From positions 1 through 64,000 of the forward strand of contig NZ_JAUSRH010000014.1 of NCBI RefSeq assembly GCF_030811715.1: a stretch of 64,000 bases of DNA, in the 5' to 3' direction. The first letter of the stretch is position 1. The number at the start of each line of letters is the position of its first letter. The position numbers were made by a program, and so were the translations under genes. Source of the DNA: Sinomonas atrocyanea (GTDB lineage: Bacteria; Actinomycetota; Actinomycetes; Actinomycetales; Micrococcaceae). Below the pieces are notes generated by a model, which did not search any database, was not told where the DNA came from, and saw only the letters and a program-made list of their open reading frames with translations. Of this stretch, positions 51,582 through 61,028 are shown piece after piece.

Positions 51582-51651
51582 CTTTGGGTCTCGGGCTCCG
51601 GCGCGTCCTGCCGCGACACACCGCGCAGCAGGCCGGCACCGCGGCCCAAAG
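51582..51651. repeat. palindromic element related to 44084-44165
   Basis: Outer arms CTTTGGG (51582-51588) and CCCAAAG (51645-51651) enclose a block that nearly matches the centre of the 44.1-kb element. It lies in the 258-base divergent spacer between the GNAT-AAA+ gene and the monooxygenase gene. The spacer has no other feature I can support. Confidence 0.55.
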
Positions 51652-51735
51652 TGGGCGGGACGGGACGCCCCGGGGATCGTCCCGGGCGGAGCCGGCGTCC
51701 AGTCTGCGGCCAGACTGCTCTGGCAGGATCCCTGC

Positions 51736-52107
51736 ATGAGCATCGTGAAGATCAACGCCATCACCGTTCCCGCCGACTCGGGCGACGAGCTTGCCCGCCG
51801 CTTCGCCGCGCGCGCCGGTGCGGTGGACGGCCAGCCCGGCTTCGAGGGCTTCGAGCTGCTCCAGCCCACCGACGGCCGCAACGTCTGGCTCGTCGTGACG
51901 CGCTGGGCCGACGAGGAGAGCTTCGAGGCGTGGAAGAACTCGGCTTCGTTCGGGCGCGGGCACGGCCGGCCCGAGGGCGCGGCCGCCGGTGCCGGGGGCG
52001 CGGGTGCCGAGGGTGCGGCTCCCGGGGCCGAGGGCGCCGAGCGCCAGCGCCCGGTGGGCATGTCCGCGGAGCTGTGGAGCTTCGTGCCCGCAGACCTGGG
52101 CCGGTAG
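51736..52107 (+). CDS. antibiotic biosynthesis monooxygenase (ABM)-fold protein
   Basis: The 123-residue protein starts MSIVKINAITVPADSGDELARRFAARAG and has FEGFELLQPTDGRNVWLVVTRWADEESFEAWKNS, as in HmoA-like small monooxygenases. The normal C-terminal strand (SAELWSFVPADLG) is split from the core by an insert of about 28 residues rich in Gly-Ala-Glu (GAGGAGAEGAAPGAEGAE) from a short tandem repeat. It may act on a quinone or heme-like substrate; this is uncertain. Confidence 0.82.
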   Translation: MSIVKINAITVPADSGDELARRFAARAGAVDGQPGFEGFELLQPTDGRNVWLVVTRWADEESFEAWKNSASFGRGHGRPEGAAAGAGGAGAEGAAPGAEGAERQRPVGMSAELWSFVPADLGR

Positions 52108-52190
52108 GTCGGGCCCGAGGGCCGGCTGGGGAGCGTGCCACCCATCGCGGCGTCCTCCCGAACCGCTCCACCCAGCAGTCTCTCGGGAAG

Positions 52191-52250
52191 ACCCTGCGCT
52201 TCGGTCGGAACCACCGTCTGCAGCCGGAGGTTCCGACCGAAGGGCAGGGC
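52191..52250. terminator. bidirectional hairpin terminator
   Basis: Two 22-base arms (52191-52212 and 52229-52250) pair with only two mismatches around a 16-base loop, centred on CTTCGGTCGGAACC. It lies between the convergent ABM and MFS genes and can end both transcripts. Confidence 0.75.
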
Positions 52251-52325
52251 GCTTTCCTGCAGCGGGCGCCAGGTCCCGCGCGTCGAGCGGCTTCAGACCG
52301 GCTGCGCCAGGGCCGGTAGCCGTCC

Positions 52326-53519
52326 TCAGCCCTGCCGGCGCCGCAGCACGAGCGCGAGCACCGCGGCCACCGCGGCCGCGACCGTCATGATCACCGCCAT
52401 GGGCACGGCGGTGCGGTCGCCGGCGAGCCCGGACAGCGGTGACACGATCGCGCCGAACACGAACTGGACCGCCCCGAGCACGGCCGAGCCGCTGCCCGAG
52501 ACGTGCCGCACGGCGTCGAGGGCCAGCGCCGAGGAGTTGCCCATGAGGAAGCCCACGCTCGTCACCGCGCACCAGATCGGGATCGCAAGGAGCCAGCGCG
52601 GCACGGGTGCGAGCGCGACCGCGAGGATGGCCACGCAGAAGACGAGCAGGAGCGGCGCGGCCGTCCCCACGATCCGCTGGGCCGGGATGCGCTTGACCAG
52701 GCGGGACGAGATGTACCCGGCGATGATGAGCCCCGCGGCGTTGAGTCCGAACAGAGCCCCGTAGGCGAGGGGCGGCAGTCCCATGACCACCTGGTACACG
52801 AACGGCGACGCCGGGATGTAGGACATCATGGTCGCGAACGAGGTGGCGAAGAGCCCCGCGTACCCGAGGTACCGGGGCACCTTGAACAGCTGCGCGAGGC
52901 CGCCGAGGATGCCGTGCTCGCCACGCGACTCGCGCGGGAGCGTCTCACGGAACACGGACGAGACGCTCAGCATCATGAGCACGAACAGCCCCGCGAGGGT
53001 CCACATGATCCCGCGCCACCCGATCGGCCCCTCGAGCAGCGCGCCGAGCGAGGGCGCCACCGCCGGCGCGACGCCGTTGACGGTCATGAGGAGGCTGAGG
53101 GTGCGCGCGGTCTCCGACCCGCGGGTGAGGTCCACGATGATGGCCCGCGCGATCACGATGCCCGCCGCGCCGAACAGCCCCTGCCCGAGCCTGGCGGTGA
53201 TGAGCACCTCGAGGTTGGGCGCGAGCGCCGCTGCGACCGAGGAGAGGATCGCGCCGACGTTCCCGAGGACCAGCGGCCTGAGCCGGCCGAACCTGTCCGA
53301 GATCGACCCGAACGCGAGCTGCCCCGCCGCCATCCCGAGCAGGAACCCGGTGAGTGTGAGCTGCACGCCGGAGGCCGTCGCGGCGAACTCCTGCTGCACG
53401 CGCGGGAAGCTGGGCAGGTAGAGGTCGGTCGACAGGGGCGCCGTCATGGACAGGAACGCCAGGACCAGGAGCCAGGGCGCGCTGATGCCCTCGCTGCGGT
53501 TCAGCGGCTTCGGGGGCAT
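52326..53519 (-). CDS. MFS drug efflux transporter, Bcr/CflA family
   Basis: The 397-residue 12-segment protein has the Bcr-family start LLVLAFLSMTAPLSTDLYLPSFPRVQQEF, GFLLGMAAGQLAFGSISDRFGRLRPLVLG (motif A) and ARLGQGLFGAAGIVIARAIIVDLTRG. It should export hydrophobic drugs or metabolites by proton antiport. The gap to the next gene (53520-53633) holds a degenerate copy of the dispersed repeat core near 53573. Confidence 0.9.
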   Translation of the reverse strand: MPPKPLNRSEGISAPWLLVLAFLSMTAPLSTDLYLPSFPRVQQEFAATASGVQLTLTGFLLGMAAGQLAFGSISDRFGRLRPLVLGNVGAILSSVAAALAPNLEVLITARLGQGLFGAAGIVIARAIIVDLTRGSETARTLSLLMTVNGVAPAVAPSLGALLEGPIGWRGIMWTLAGLFVLMMLSVSSVFRETLPRESRGEHGILGGLAQLFKVPRYLGYAGLFATSFATMMSYIPASPFVYQVVMGLPPLAYGALFGLNAAGLIIAGYISSRLVKRIPAQRIVGTAAPLLLVFCVAILAVALAPVPRWLLAIPIWCAVTSVGFLMGNSSALALDAVRHVSGSGSAVLGAVQFVFGAIVSPLSGLAGDRTAVPMAVIMTVAAAVAAVLALVLRRRQG

Positions 53520-53633
53520 GGCGGGGCAGTGGTTGAGGCGTCAGGCACCCGCCCAGACTACGCGCCCGCCACGCACGACGCCGCGCCGCACCTCCCGCGT
53601 GACGCCGCCTCCCGCGGGGACTACTCGCAGGCG

Positions 53634-54494
53634 CTAGAGCGGCCTCCGCGCCCAGTCCGGGGTGCCCGCGAGGACTTCGGGATGCTCCTCGGCGTAGCGG
53701 CGGAGTCCGCCCTTGCGCGGCACCTTCACGGGGTCGGGCCAGCGGGGAGACAGGTCGTCGCCGAGGGTGACGCCGCGGATCTTCCGCCCGATCAGGGGCA
53801 CGACCCAGTCGCCGAGCCAGGCCCGCTGGGCCGCGACCCACTCGCGCGGCCCACGCCGCATCCGCGGCTCGCGCCCGCGCTGCTTGGCGCTCTGCGGGTA
53901 TCCGAGCTGCTCGAGCACCCCGCGGGCGAGGAACTTGTGGCCGGCCTTGGACATGTGGAGACGGTCCGTGTCCCACATGCGCCGGTCGGCATACTCATCG
54001 AAGCACCAGTAGTCCACGAGGACGGCGCCGAGCTCGCGCGCGAGGCCGCGGACGCGCTCGTTGTACTGCCAGTTGCGGTGCTTGAGCGGCTCGAGGACGG
54101 GGTTGACCTTGACGTCGTACCCCGTGAACAGCACCAGGGTCGCGCCGGTTGCGGCGAGCCGGCGCACGAGGTCCTCGTACTGGCCGAGCAGCTGGTCCAT
54201 GTCGGTGCCGAGGTCGAGGATGTCGTTCCCGCCGGCGTACAGGGTCACGAGCGTGGGCTCCATGGCCAGTGCCGGCGCAAGCTGGTCCGCGACGATCTGG
54301 CGCAGCCGCTTGGACCGCACGGCGAGGTTCGCGTACTCCCAGCCCTTCTCGGCCTTGGCGAGCTTCTCGGCCATCCGGTCGGCCCACCCGCGGACGCCGT
54401 TGGGCAGGGCGGGGTTCCAGTCCCCCACCCCCTCCGTGAAGGAGTCCCCCAGGGCGACGAACCTCTTCCGGCTCCCGCGAACGCTTCCTGCCAC
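53634..54494 (-). CDS. SGNH/GDSL hydrolase
   Basis: The 286-residue esterase-fold protein has [19 protein letters not shown] (nucleophile block), YANLAVRSKRLRQI, VTLYAGGNDILDLG (ND block) and WDTDRLHMSKAGHKFLAR (catalytic D-x-x-H). No signal peptide is seen. It is an intact paralogue of the frameshifted gene at 40986. A 22-bp array lies immediately upstream, between it and jetC. Confidence 0.9.
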   Translation of the reverse strand: MAGSVRGSRKRFVALGDSFTEGVGDWNPALPNGVRGWADRMAEKLAKAEKGWEYANLAVRSKRLRQIVADQLAPALAMEPTLVTLYAGGNDILDLGTDMDQLLGQYEDLVRRLAATGATLVLFTGYDVKVNPVLEPLKHRNWQYNERVRGLARELGAVLVDYWCFDEYADRRMWDTDRLHMSKAGHKFLARGVLEQLGYPQSAKQRGREPRMRRGPREWVAAQRAWLGDWVVPLIGRKIRGVTLGDDLSPRWPDPVKVPRKGGLRRYAEEHPEVLAGTPDWARRPL

Positions 54495-54558
54495 CCGGCG
54501 AGCCTAGGGCCGGCGTGCTACCGGCGGCCGAAGGGAGGGTGAACGCCAGGCAACGGCA

Positions 54559-54670
54559 GACCTGACTCCTCAACCCGACGGACGTGACTCCTCAACCCGA
54601 CGGACGTGACTCCTCAACCCGACGGACGTGACTCCTCAACCTGACGGGCGTGACTCCTCAACGCCCGACG
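54559..54670. repeat. 22-bp tandem array, five units, downstream of jetC
   Basis: Units begin at 54559, 54581, 54603, 54625 and 54647, with core GACGTGACTCCTCAACCCGA; the last unit is 24 bp. The array ends 29 bases beyond the jetC stop codon, where jetD begins in complete Wadjet operons. Confidence 0.95.
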
Positions 54671-54699
54671 GACGCGCTTGACGGACTGCGGGCCAGCCG

Positions 54700-57600
54700 T
54701 CAGCGCAGCACGATGTCCACGGGGTTCGCCTGCGACACCGGCCCCCCGGGGACCGACGGGCCCTCGATGAGCCCCGACCGGTTGGTGCGCCTGTCCCGCA
54801 GGATCTCCGTGACGGACCCGAGGTAGCGCGAGAGGTCGATCACGTTCTCTGGGGCCGCGAGCAGCAGCTGGAAGCCGAACTCGTGCAGCGCCGCGATGCC
54901 CTGGCCGGCGAACTCCTCGGACGCGAGCACGAACGCCTCGTCCATCATGACGGTCCCGTAGCCCGTGAACCCGTGCTCGGCGATGCCCAGCTGGTAGCTC
55001 AGGGCCGCGGCCATGATGAACGCAGTGAAGCGCTGCCGCTCGCCGCCGGACATCGAGCCCGTGTCCGCGTGCACGAACACCTCGTCCCGCGCCGTGCCCG
55101 CGGCGGCGTCCCGCGAGACCCGGTGCTCCTTGCAGGAGATGAACACGTGGGCGCGCGTGTCGAGCACCTCGGCCCGCCACCGCCGGTCCTCGGGCGTCTG
55201 GGACGCGAGCCGCTTCACGAGCGCCTCCAGCGTCTTGTAGCGGACGGTGAGCTGGTCCTCTCCGGCGCCGACCCCGGCGGTCCCGCTGCCGCCCGAGGAG
55301 GCCGGGCCGGCGTCGTGCGCCGCCGCGGAATTCGCGGACGACGGCGCGTGGCGCGCCTTGAGCGCGGAGACGATCGCCTCCTTGAACTGCTTCGCGGACG
55401 CCGGGACGGTCTGGCGGATGTCCAGCTCGAGGTACGAGCCGTCGTGGAAGTCCACCCCGGCCAGGATCGAGTTGAGCGGCAGGATGCGGGCCGCAATGCC
55501 GCGGCGCTCCTCGTCGAGCAGGTGCAGCAGCGTCGAGAAGGACTCGTGCGTGCGCTGGGCGAAGAACTCCCGGAACTGCGCCTCCTGCGCGGGCAGGCCC
55601 TCCGAGACGATCTGGCGGTAGCGGGCCTCGAACGCGGCCGCGGCCCCGATCGAGACGCCGTGGTCCGCCGCGACCACGGGGCCCCAGTCGCGCTGGAACT
55701 GCTCGAAGATGCGGGTGAGCCGCTCGGCCGCGGCCTGCGCGCGGCTCTCCGCGGCGTGCACGCGGGCAGCGAGGCGGCCATGGACCTCGGCGGCGATCCG
55801 CTCGAGGTCGTGCTGGTCCGCGGCCTGGCCGAACTCCTCGAACAGCGGCCCGAGCGTGCCAGTCGCCGCGGCAGACGGCGGGGCGTCGGCGAGGCGGGCC
55901 CGCGCGGCCTCGAGGAGCCGATCGGCAGTCACCAGCTGCGCGTCGAGCTGGCGGTACTCGCTCTGGAGCACGGCCGCGGCCTCGGTGGAGGCCTGGTGCT
56001 CTGCGCGGGCCGCCTCGACCTTGGCACGCAGCGGCTCGAGGTCACCCTGGGCCGCGAGCGCGTCCTCGAGGCGGGCGCCGATGCGGCGCAGCTCGTCCTC
56101 GGCCGCGGCAGAGGAGACCTCCTCCCACGCCCGCTCGTCCCGGGCCACCCGCCGCAGCGCCTCGAGCCGGCGGGAGAGGCCCTGGTGCGAGTCCTCGCTC
56201 GCCTGGGCCGCCTCGGCCGCTGCGGCGAGGGAGGCCTCGAGCTCGAGGACCCGCCCGGCGAGGAGCTCGACCTTGGCCGCGTTGTCGAAGCCGAGCACGA
56301 AGTCCGCGCGGGCCGCAAAGCGGTCGTCCTTCTCGACAGTGCCGCGGCCGCGCTTGACCACGCCGCCGAGGCTCAGGCCGCGCTCGAGGCCGGCGAGCTC
56401 GTCCGGGTCCTCCACGCACGTGTAGGCGAAGTCCACGGCGATGCGCTCGCGGACGTAGTCGCCGGCCGGGCCCGGGACCACCTCGAGCTTGGAGAGCAGG
56501 TCTCGCTCCCCGACCGAGGCGAGGGCGAGCTCCGCACCGGGGACGCGGCTGGAGAGGTCGACCGCGCGCAGTGCCCCGCGCACCGGGTTCGCGTCGAGCC
56601 ACCGGGTCACCGCCGCGAAGTGCTGGCCCGGGACGAGCAGGGTGGTGGCCAGCGAGCGCAGGGCCCGCTCGGCGGCAGGGCGCCACCGCTCCTGGTCCTC
56701 GGCGAGGTCGATCAGCTCCCCGCCGAACGGCATCTCGTCCTCGTCGAGGCCGAGCGCCGAGGCGATCGCGGCGCGGTTCTCGACCGCGTGCTGGGGCAGG
56801 AGGCTCTTGCTCTGCGCGAGGGCCGCGAGCTCCGAGCGCGCCTCGGCGAGCTCGCGCTTGGCGGTCGCGTGGACCTCGAAGGCGTCGAAGCGGGCCTCCC
56901 GCAGTGCCGCGGTGTCCCCCTCGAGCCCGGCGAGGGCCTCGGCGGCCTGCCGGTGCGCCGCCTCCCAGCCCTCGGCGGAGAACGGAAGGTCGAGGCCGGC
57001 GTCGTGCAGGCCGGCCTTCGCCGCGGCCTCGACCTCTCGGCGCAGGCGCAGGCCCACGGTCGCGTTGTCCCGGGCCTGCTCGAGGGCGGAGATCTGGTTG
57101 CCGCCGGCGCTGTTGTACTCGGCCTCGAGGGAGCGCAGCTCGGCGGCCAGGGCGTCGCGGCGGTGGCGCTCGGCGGAGAGCTCCTTCGCCTTCGCCTGGG
57201 CGCGGTCCCGGATGCCGGCGATGAGCCGCTCCTGGACGGCGACGGCGTGGGACTGGCGGACGGCGTCGAAGGGCTCGTCGGCGAGCTCGCGCAGGCGGGC
57301 GGCCTCGGTCAGGGCGGCCTCGTACTCCTGATTCAGGGCGGGGACGGGGGCGAGCTGGTCGCGCTGGAGCCTGATGTCCTCGAGCCGGGCCCGGATGGAC
57401 ATGAGGTTGCTGAACTCCTCGACCACCTCGTCGGCGGCCGCGAGCGTGGCGGGCGGGTCGAGGACCTGGTCCCGGAAGAAGCTGTTGACGCTGCCGCCGA
57501 GGCCCTTGCCGGCCTGGATGACGCGCAGGAGCGGGAGCGCCTGGTCGCTCGAGATGCCCAGGAGCCGGCGGAAGCGCTCGGCGAAGTTCTTGTGGACGTC

Positions 57601-58173
57601 GAAGACCTGTGCCTCGGGGAAGACAGCTTCGAGGCCGCTGCGGGTGAAGCGCCGGCCGGGAGTCTGGCCGATGATGCCCTCGACCGCCGCCACATCCAGC
57701 GGCACCGAGTCGATGAGGTAGAAGCGCCCCAGGCTGGACTCCGTGCCGTTCTTGGGCAGGTCGAACAGCGCGGTGAGCGTGTAGGCGGTGCCGGCCGCAT
57801 TGTCGAAGGTGAGGGCGACGGCGCTCCAGGTGGCCCCCGGGCGCTGGAACGCGCTCGCGCGGCCCTCCCCCACGGCCATGTCGCCGACCTTGCCGCGCAT
57901 GTACGTGTAGGTGGTGCGACGGTCCTCGCTGTGCCCGGCGCGCGCCGCGGCGGCCTCGTTGGAGCGCGGGCGGGCGTCGAACACGCGGGCGATCGCGTCG
58001 AACAGCGTCGACTTGCCCACGCCCGAGTTGCCCGTGAGCATGGTGCCCGCACGGTCCACGTGCATGGTGTGCGTCCCGTGGAAGGTGCCCCAGTTGACCA
58101 CCTGGACGAGGCTGAGCCGGTACTGGCCGGGATTGATGGCCGTGCCGAGTGGGAGCATGGTCGCGACGCTCAC
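54700..58173 (-). CDS. jetC: JetC/MksB-type SMC-like ATPase
   Basis: The 1157-residue protein opens with [20 protein letters not shown] and Walker [22 protein letters not shown] (near 50). It has long charged helices (about 290-440 and 640-830) on either side of a central domain. It closes with ABC signature [14 protein letters not shown] and Walker [20 protein letters not shown]. This is the motor subunit of the MksBEF/JetABC condensin, which extrudes DNA loops and, with JetD, cuts plasmids. An insert with [18 protein letters not shown] just before [14 protein letters not shown] comes from the dispersed repeat. It overlaps jetB by four bases. Confidence 0.9.
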   Translation of the reverse strand: MSVATMLPLGTAINPGQYRLSLVQVVNWGTFHGTHTMHVDRAGTMLTGNSGVGKSTLFDAIARVFDARPRSNEAAAARAGHSEDRRTTYTYMRGKVGDMAVGEGRASAFQRPGATWSAVALTFDNAAGTAYTLTALFDLPKNGTESSLGRFYLIDSVPLDVAAVEGIIGQTPGRRFTRSGLEAVFPEAQVFDVHKNFAERFRRLLGISSDQALPLLRVIQAGKGLGGSVNSFFRDQVLDPPATLAAADEVVEEFSNLMSIRARLEDIRLQRDQLAPVPALNQEYEAALTEAARLRELADEPFDAVRQSHAVAVQERLIAGIRDRAQAKAKELSAERHRRDALAAELRSLEAEYNSAGGNQISALEQARDNATVGLRLRREVEAAAKAGLHDAGLDLPFSAEGWEAAHRQAAEALAGLEGDTAALREARFDAFEVHATAKRELAEARSELAALAQSKSLLPQHAVENRAAIASALGLDEDEMPFGGELIDLAEDQERWRPAAERALRSLATTLLVPGQHFAAVTRWLDANPVRGALRAVDLSSRVPGAELALASVGERDLLSKLEVVPGPAGDYVRERIAVDFAYTCVEDPDELAGLERGLSLGGVVKRGRGTVEKDDRFAARADFVLGFDNAAKVELLAGRVLELEASLAAAAEAAQASEDSHQGLSRRLEALRRVARDERAWEEVSSAAAEDELRRIGARLEDALAAQGDLEPLRAKVEAARAEHQASTEAAAVLQSEYRQLDAQLVTADRLLEAARARLADAPPSAAATGTLGPLFEEFGQAADQHDLERIAAEVHGRLAARVHAAESRAQAAAERLTRIFEQFQRDWGPVVAADHGVSIGAAAAFEARYRQIVSEGLPAQEAQFREFFAQRTHESFSTLLHLLDEERRGIAARILPLNSILAGVDFHDGSYLELDIRQTVPASAKQFKEAIVSALKARHAPSSANSAAAHDAGPASSGGSGTAGVGAGEDQLTVRYKTLEALVKRLASQTPEDRRWRAEVLDTRAHVFISCKEHRVSRDAAAGTARDEVFVHADTGSMSGGERQRFTAFIMAAALSYQLGIAEHGFTGYGTVMMDEAFVLASEEFAGQGIAALHEFGFQLLLAAPENVIDLSRYLGSVTEILRDRRTNRSGLIEGPSVPGGPVSQANPVDIVLR
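55306..55319. repeat. AHDAG-family core inside jetC
   Basis: GCCGGCGTCGTGCG on the plus strand, translated from jetC as AHDAG in a Gly/Ser-rich stretch absent from the flanking conserved text. Confidence 0.75.
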
Positions 58174-59150
58174 AGGAGCCCCTCCGTCTCGTCCGATCCG
58201 CCGAGGTCACCCCGTGGGACGCCGACGTCGCCCCCTGGGACGCCGACGTCACCCCCTGGGACGCCGACGTCACCCCGTGGGCCCTCGAAGTCGGGGGCGT
58301 CCTCGTCCTCCACGGGATCGGCGCCCTCGGCGCCCTCGGCGCCCTCGGCGCCCTCGGGTTCTTCTGCTCGGTCCCCGTCGCCTGCGGCGAGGTCCACGTC
58401 CAAGGCGACCTGGCCGGCGTCGTCCGCGGAACCGCCGTCCCGCGCGGGCCCCGCGGCGGCGACGGCCTCGAGGTGCCGGGTGACGTCGCCGATGTTCTCG
58501 AACGGCAGGGCGAGCGGAAGGGCGTTGGAGATGAGGTACACGTCCTCGAGCGGGGTGGGGATGAGGAGGCGGCGGGCCTGGAGCTTGGCGACCGCGCGGT
58601 TGACGGTGTCCGCGTCGCGGAGCGCGTCCTGCTCCTCGGCGGGCTGGTAGTGGGCCACGACGTCGGCGAGCTCCTCGAGCGTGACGGTCGGCTCCGTCTG
58701 GGCCGTGGCATGCCGGTCCAGGAGCAGCCGGAGCCGCAGCAGCAGGATGGTCTCGACGCGGCTGAGCGCGCGCTGCTGGCGCAGGACCGTGGCGCGCGAC
58801 GCCGTCCCCAGCAGCTCCGGGTCCACCGGCCGCAGCACGGCGATCTTGCGTTCGTGGTCGATCTGGAGGCGGAGGAACAGCTCGGACAGCCGCGAGCGCA
58901 GGACGTCCTCGTGGTCCAGCAGCGTGGTCCACGCCTTCTCGTCGCGGCCGCCGTCGAGGTACGGGCCCTTCAGGAGGCGCACCAGGACGTGGCGGACGCG
59001 CAGCGGGAGGACGCCGGTGTCGCCGTCGTAGAGGGCCGTGCCGGGCACGAACGGTTCCTCCGGCCCGACCTCGGCGTCCAGCGGGGTGACCTCGGCGTCC
59101 AGCGGCCCGACCTCGGCGTCCGCAAGGGTGACCTCGGCGTCAGTTTCCAT
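58170..59150 (-). CDS. jetB: JetB/MksE-type condensin subunit (DUF4194)
   Basis: The 326-residue protein has the DUF4194/KITE-like core (about 35-235): [50 protein letters not shown], and [37 protein letters not shown]. The first 30 residues (DAEVTPL repeats) and last 45 residues ([11 protein letters not shown] and GDVGVPG repeats) come from tandem repeats and lie outside the core. The start shares its A with the jetA stop (TGATG), and the end overlaps jetC by four bases. Confidence 0.88.
   Translation of the reverse strand: METDAEVTLADAEVGPLDAEVTPLDAEVGPEEPFVPGTALYDGDTGVLPLRVRHVLVRLLKGPYLDGGRDEKAWTTLLDHEDVLRSRLSELFLRLQIDHERKIAVLRPVDPELLGTASRATVLRQQRALSRVETILLLRLRLLLDRHATAQTEPTVTLEELADVVAHYQPAEEQDALRDADTVNRAVAKLQARRLLIPTPLEDVYLISNALPLALPFENIGDVTRHLEAVAAAGPARDGGSADDAGQVALDVDLAAGDGDRAEEPEGAEGAEGAEGADPVEDEDAPDFEGPRGDVGVPGGDVGVPGGDVGVPRGDLGGSDETEGLL
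58203..58286. repeat. 21-bp minisatellite at the 3' end of jetB
   Basis: Four 21-bp units (58203, 58224, 58245, 58266) related to GACGTCACCCCCTGGGACGC. They encode the GDVGVPG repeats at the JetB C-terminus. The unit is the inverse of the one at 59062-59145. A 9-bp repeat (CTCGGCGCC, about 58325-58360) follows. Confidence 0.95.
59062..59145. repeat. 21-bp minisatellite at the 5' end of jetB
   Basis: Four 21-bp units (59062, 59083, 59104, 59125) with core GTGACCTCGGCGTCCAGC. They encode the [14 protein letters not shown] repeats at the JetB N-terminus. On the minus strand the unit reads GGACGCCGAGGTCACCCC, nearly the same text as the plus-strand unit at 58203-58286. Confidence 0.95.
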
Positions 59151-60772
59151 CAGTTCTCCTCCCCGGAGGTCACGGAGGTCAGGGAGGCCGCAGGGGCCGC
59201 GGCGGCCCCGGACCTCCCCGCGGCCCCCACGGTCACCGTCGCGTTGGGGACGAAGGCGGTGCGCCGCGTCCCGTCGACCTGTTCGAATTCCAGCGGCGCC
59301 CACGCGTCCCGGCCGAACCCGACGCCCCGGTTGAGCAGGTGCCCCAGGAGCGCGCGGATCGAGTTGATGTGCTGCTCGTCGGCGGGCAGCTGGGACCAGA
59401 TGTCCGGCAGCTCGGCGCGGCCGCCGCCGGCCTCGAGGGCCACGTCCACCGCTTCCCGCAGCGCCGCGGCCCGCGCCTTGCCCGTGCGGGCGGAGCGGAC
59501 GCGGTCCTCGCGGCCGAAGGAGATGGGGGCGGCGAGCCGGGGCGGCGGCGCGAGCTCGTCGGGGTCGAACAGCTTGACCATGGACAGCGACTCGAACTCT
59601 GCGCCGAACAGTTCGGGCGCCGGCGCGAACCCGGACTCCTCGCGGACGTACGGGAGCTGGCGGACCGCCTGCTCGGCCCGTCGGATCGCGTCGCGGAGCC
59701 GGACGGACTGGCGGTAGTCGTCGCTCTGGACGTACGTGTTCAGGCTCTCCGAGAGCTTGCCGTAGATGCGCTGGATCTGGGCGTTGGCCTCGCGCAGCTC
59801 CGCGACGAGGTGCCGCAGGGTCTCCCGCTCCTCGTGGCCGAGCCCGTCGGCGAAGTCGCGCGAGAGGACCTCGGAGATCGCGGCCCGGAAGCGCATCTGC
59901 TGCTCGGGGTCGTCCAGGAACGCCGTGAACGAGCGGAAGGTGCGGCCCTCGCTGGAGGCGCGCAGCCGCCGGTCCGCCTCGAGGACCTGGGCCATCGTGG
60001 CGCCCTTGGTCAGCGACTCTTCGATGATCTGGTTGCGCAGCTGGCCCACGGAGTCCTCGATGCGGTCGCGCATGCGCTTGAAGTCGGCGGGGACGCCGGC
60101 GGCGAGGTCGAGGATGTTCTCGGCGGCCTCGAGCGCGGTCTCGTCGTCGAGGCTCCCGGTCTGCTCGCCGGTGCGCATGGCCCGCACGAGCTCGAGCCGC
60201 TCCTCGATCTCGGCTTCGAGGGCCTCGATCCTCGCCGTCGTGTCCGGGTTCGTCTCGCGGGCGAGCCTCTCCACGTCGCCGAGGAGCGTGCCGAGCCGCG
60301 AGCCGGTGAGTGTTGACCGCTCGGAGGAGAGGGAGTCGAGGAAGGCGAGCACGCGCGCCGTCGCCTCGGTGAGCTCGTACACGATCCGGCCGCCGTGCGC
60401 TCGGCGGGCGAGGAAGCGGCGGCGGGTCCAGTCGTCCGCGACGGCGCGTCCGGTCGCGGAACCGGCCGTGGGGGCGGCGCCGGAGGCGGCATCGTGCGCA
60501 CGGAGGTCGTCGAGGAAGGCGTCGAGCTCCTCGTGGAACTCTTCGAGCTCCACCTGCGGGCGATTGCGGGAGAACGCGGTCTGCAGCGCCGCGATGGTCC
60601 ACGGGGCCGAGCGGGTGAGGGCCCACGCCGGCCCGCGGTGGAGCGACTCGAGCTCGGCGAGGCGGACCAGCATGGCGGACGACGGCGATCCCGCCTGCGC
60701 GGGCCCCTCGCCGCGCGCCGGGGTGCTGGCAGGCACGGGGGCCGGCAGCGGTCGCGGAGAGGGTTCTGGCAC
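59150..60772 (-). CDS. jetA: JetA/MksF-type kleisin subunit (DUF3375)
   Basis: The 540-residue protein carries the DUF3375 pattern: [58 protein letters not shown] and [17 protein letters not shown], a coiled-coil middle ([19 protein letters not shown]) and [30 protein letters not shown]. It bridges the heads of the SMC subunit JetC. GTG 60772 is preceded by a promoter whose spacing fits a leaderless mRNA; ATG 60673 ([10 protein letters not shown]) is the alternative start. [13 protein letters not shown] is a possible degenerate repeat insert. Confidence 0.88.
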   Translation of the reverse strand: MPEPSPRPLPAPVPASTPARGEGPAQAGSPSSAMLVRLAELESLHRGPAWALTRSAPWTIAALQTAFSRNRPQVELEEFHEELDAFLDDLRAHDAASGAAPTAGSATGRAVADDWTRRRFLARRAHGGRIVYELTEATARVLAFLDSLSSERSTLTGSRLGTLLGDVERLARETNPDTTARIEALEAEIEERLELVRAMRTGEQTGSLDDETALEAAENILDLAAGVPADFKRMRDRIEDSVGQLRNQIIEESLTKGATMAQVLEADRRLRASSEGRTFRSFTAFLDDPEQQMRFRAAISEVLSRDFADGLGHEERETLRHLVAELREANAQIQRIYGKLSESLNTYVQSDDYRQSVRLRDAIRRAEQAVRQLPYVREESGFAPAPELFGAEFESLSMVKLFDPDELAPPPRLAAPISFGREDRVRSARTGKARAAALREAVDVALEAGGGRAELPDIWSQLPADEQHINSIRALLGHLLNRGVGFGRDAWAPLEFEQVDGTRRTAFVPNATVTVGAAGRSGAAAAPAASLTSVTSGEEN

Positions 60773-60780
60773 GGCTGACC

Positions 60781-60808
60781 ACTCTACCGGGCGCCGGCCG
60801 GGCGTCCA
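60781..60808 (-). promoter_or_regulatory. promoter of the jetABC operon
   Basis: On the minus strand TGGACG (60803-60808), a 16-base spacer and TAGAGT (60781-60786) are followed after eight bases by the GTG start of jetA. The mRNA would begin at or within two bases of the start codon. It lies in the divergent spacer with terC; on the plus strand a CATAAT box at 60925-60930 may serve terC. Confidence 0.5.
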
Positions 60809-61028
60809 CCGGACGGGGACCGGGTGCCGACCGGGTGCGGCAGGAACCCGCCCGGCCGCTCCCCCGTTGAACACGCAAGAGACTGCTCAGACCCGGGGGA
60901 TACAGAACTGTCGGCGGCCCGGGACATAATGGGCCTTGGCTGGTCTGGGGGGAACCGCTCCTCGGGCTCTGCAGCCTGCTGATTGCCGCCCGGCACCCCG
61001 GGCCTGAACGAGGAGCTCTGCGCCCCAC

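Noticed and set aside
56995-57008. Further AHDAG insert within jetC ([11 protein letters not shown])
   Set aside because: It lies in otherwise normal coiled-coil text without Gly/Ala-rich flanks, and the last core base differs, so chance similarity is likely.
60930-61028. yybP-ykoY manganese riboswitch upstream of the TerC-like gene
   Set aside because: TerC genes often have one, but the conserved stems and loops are not recognisable here.
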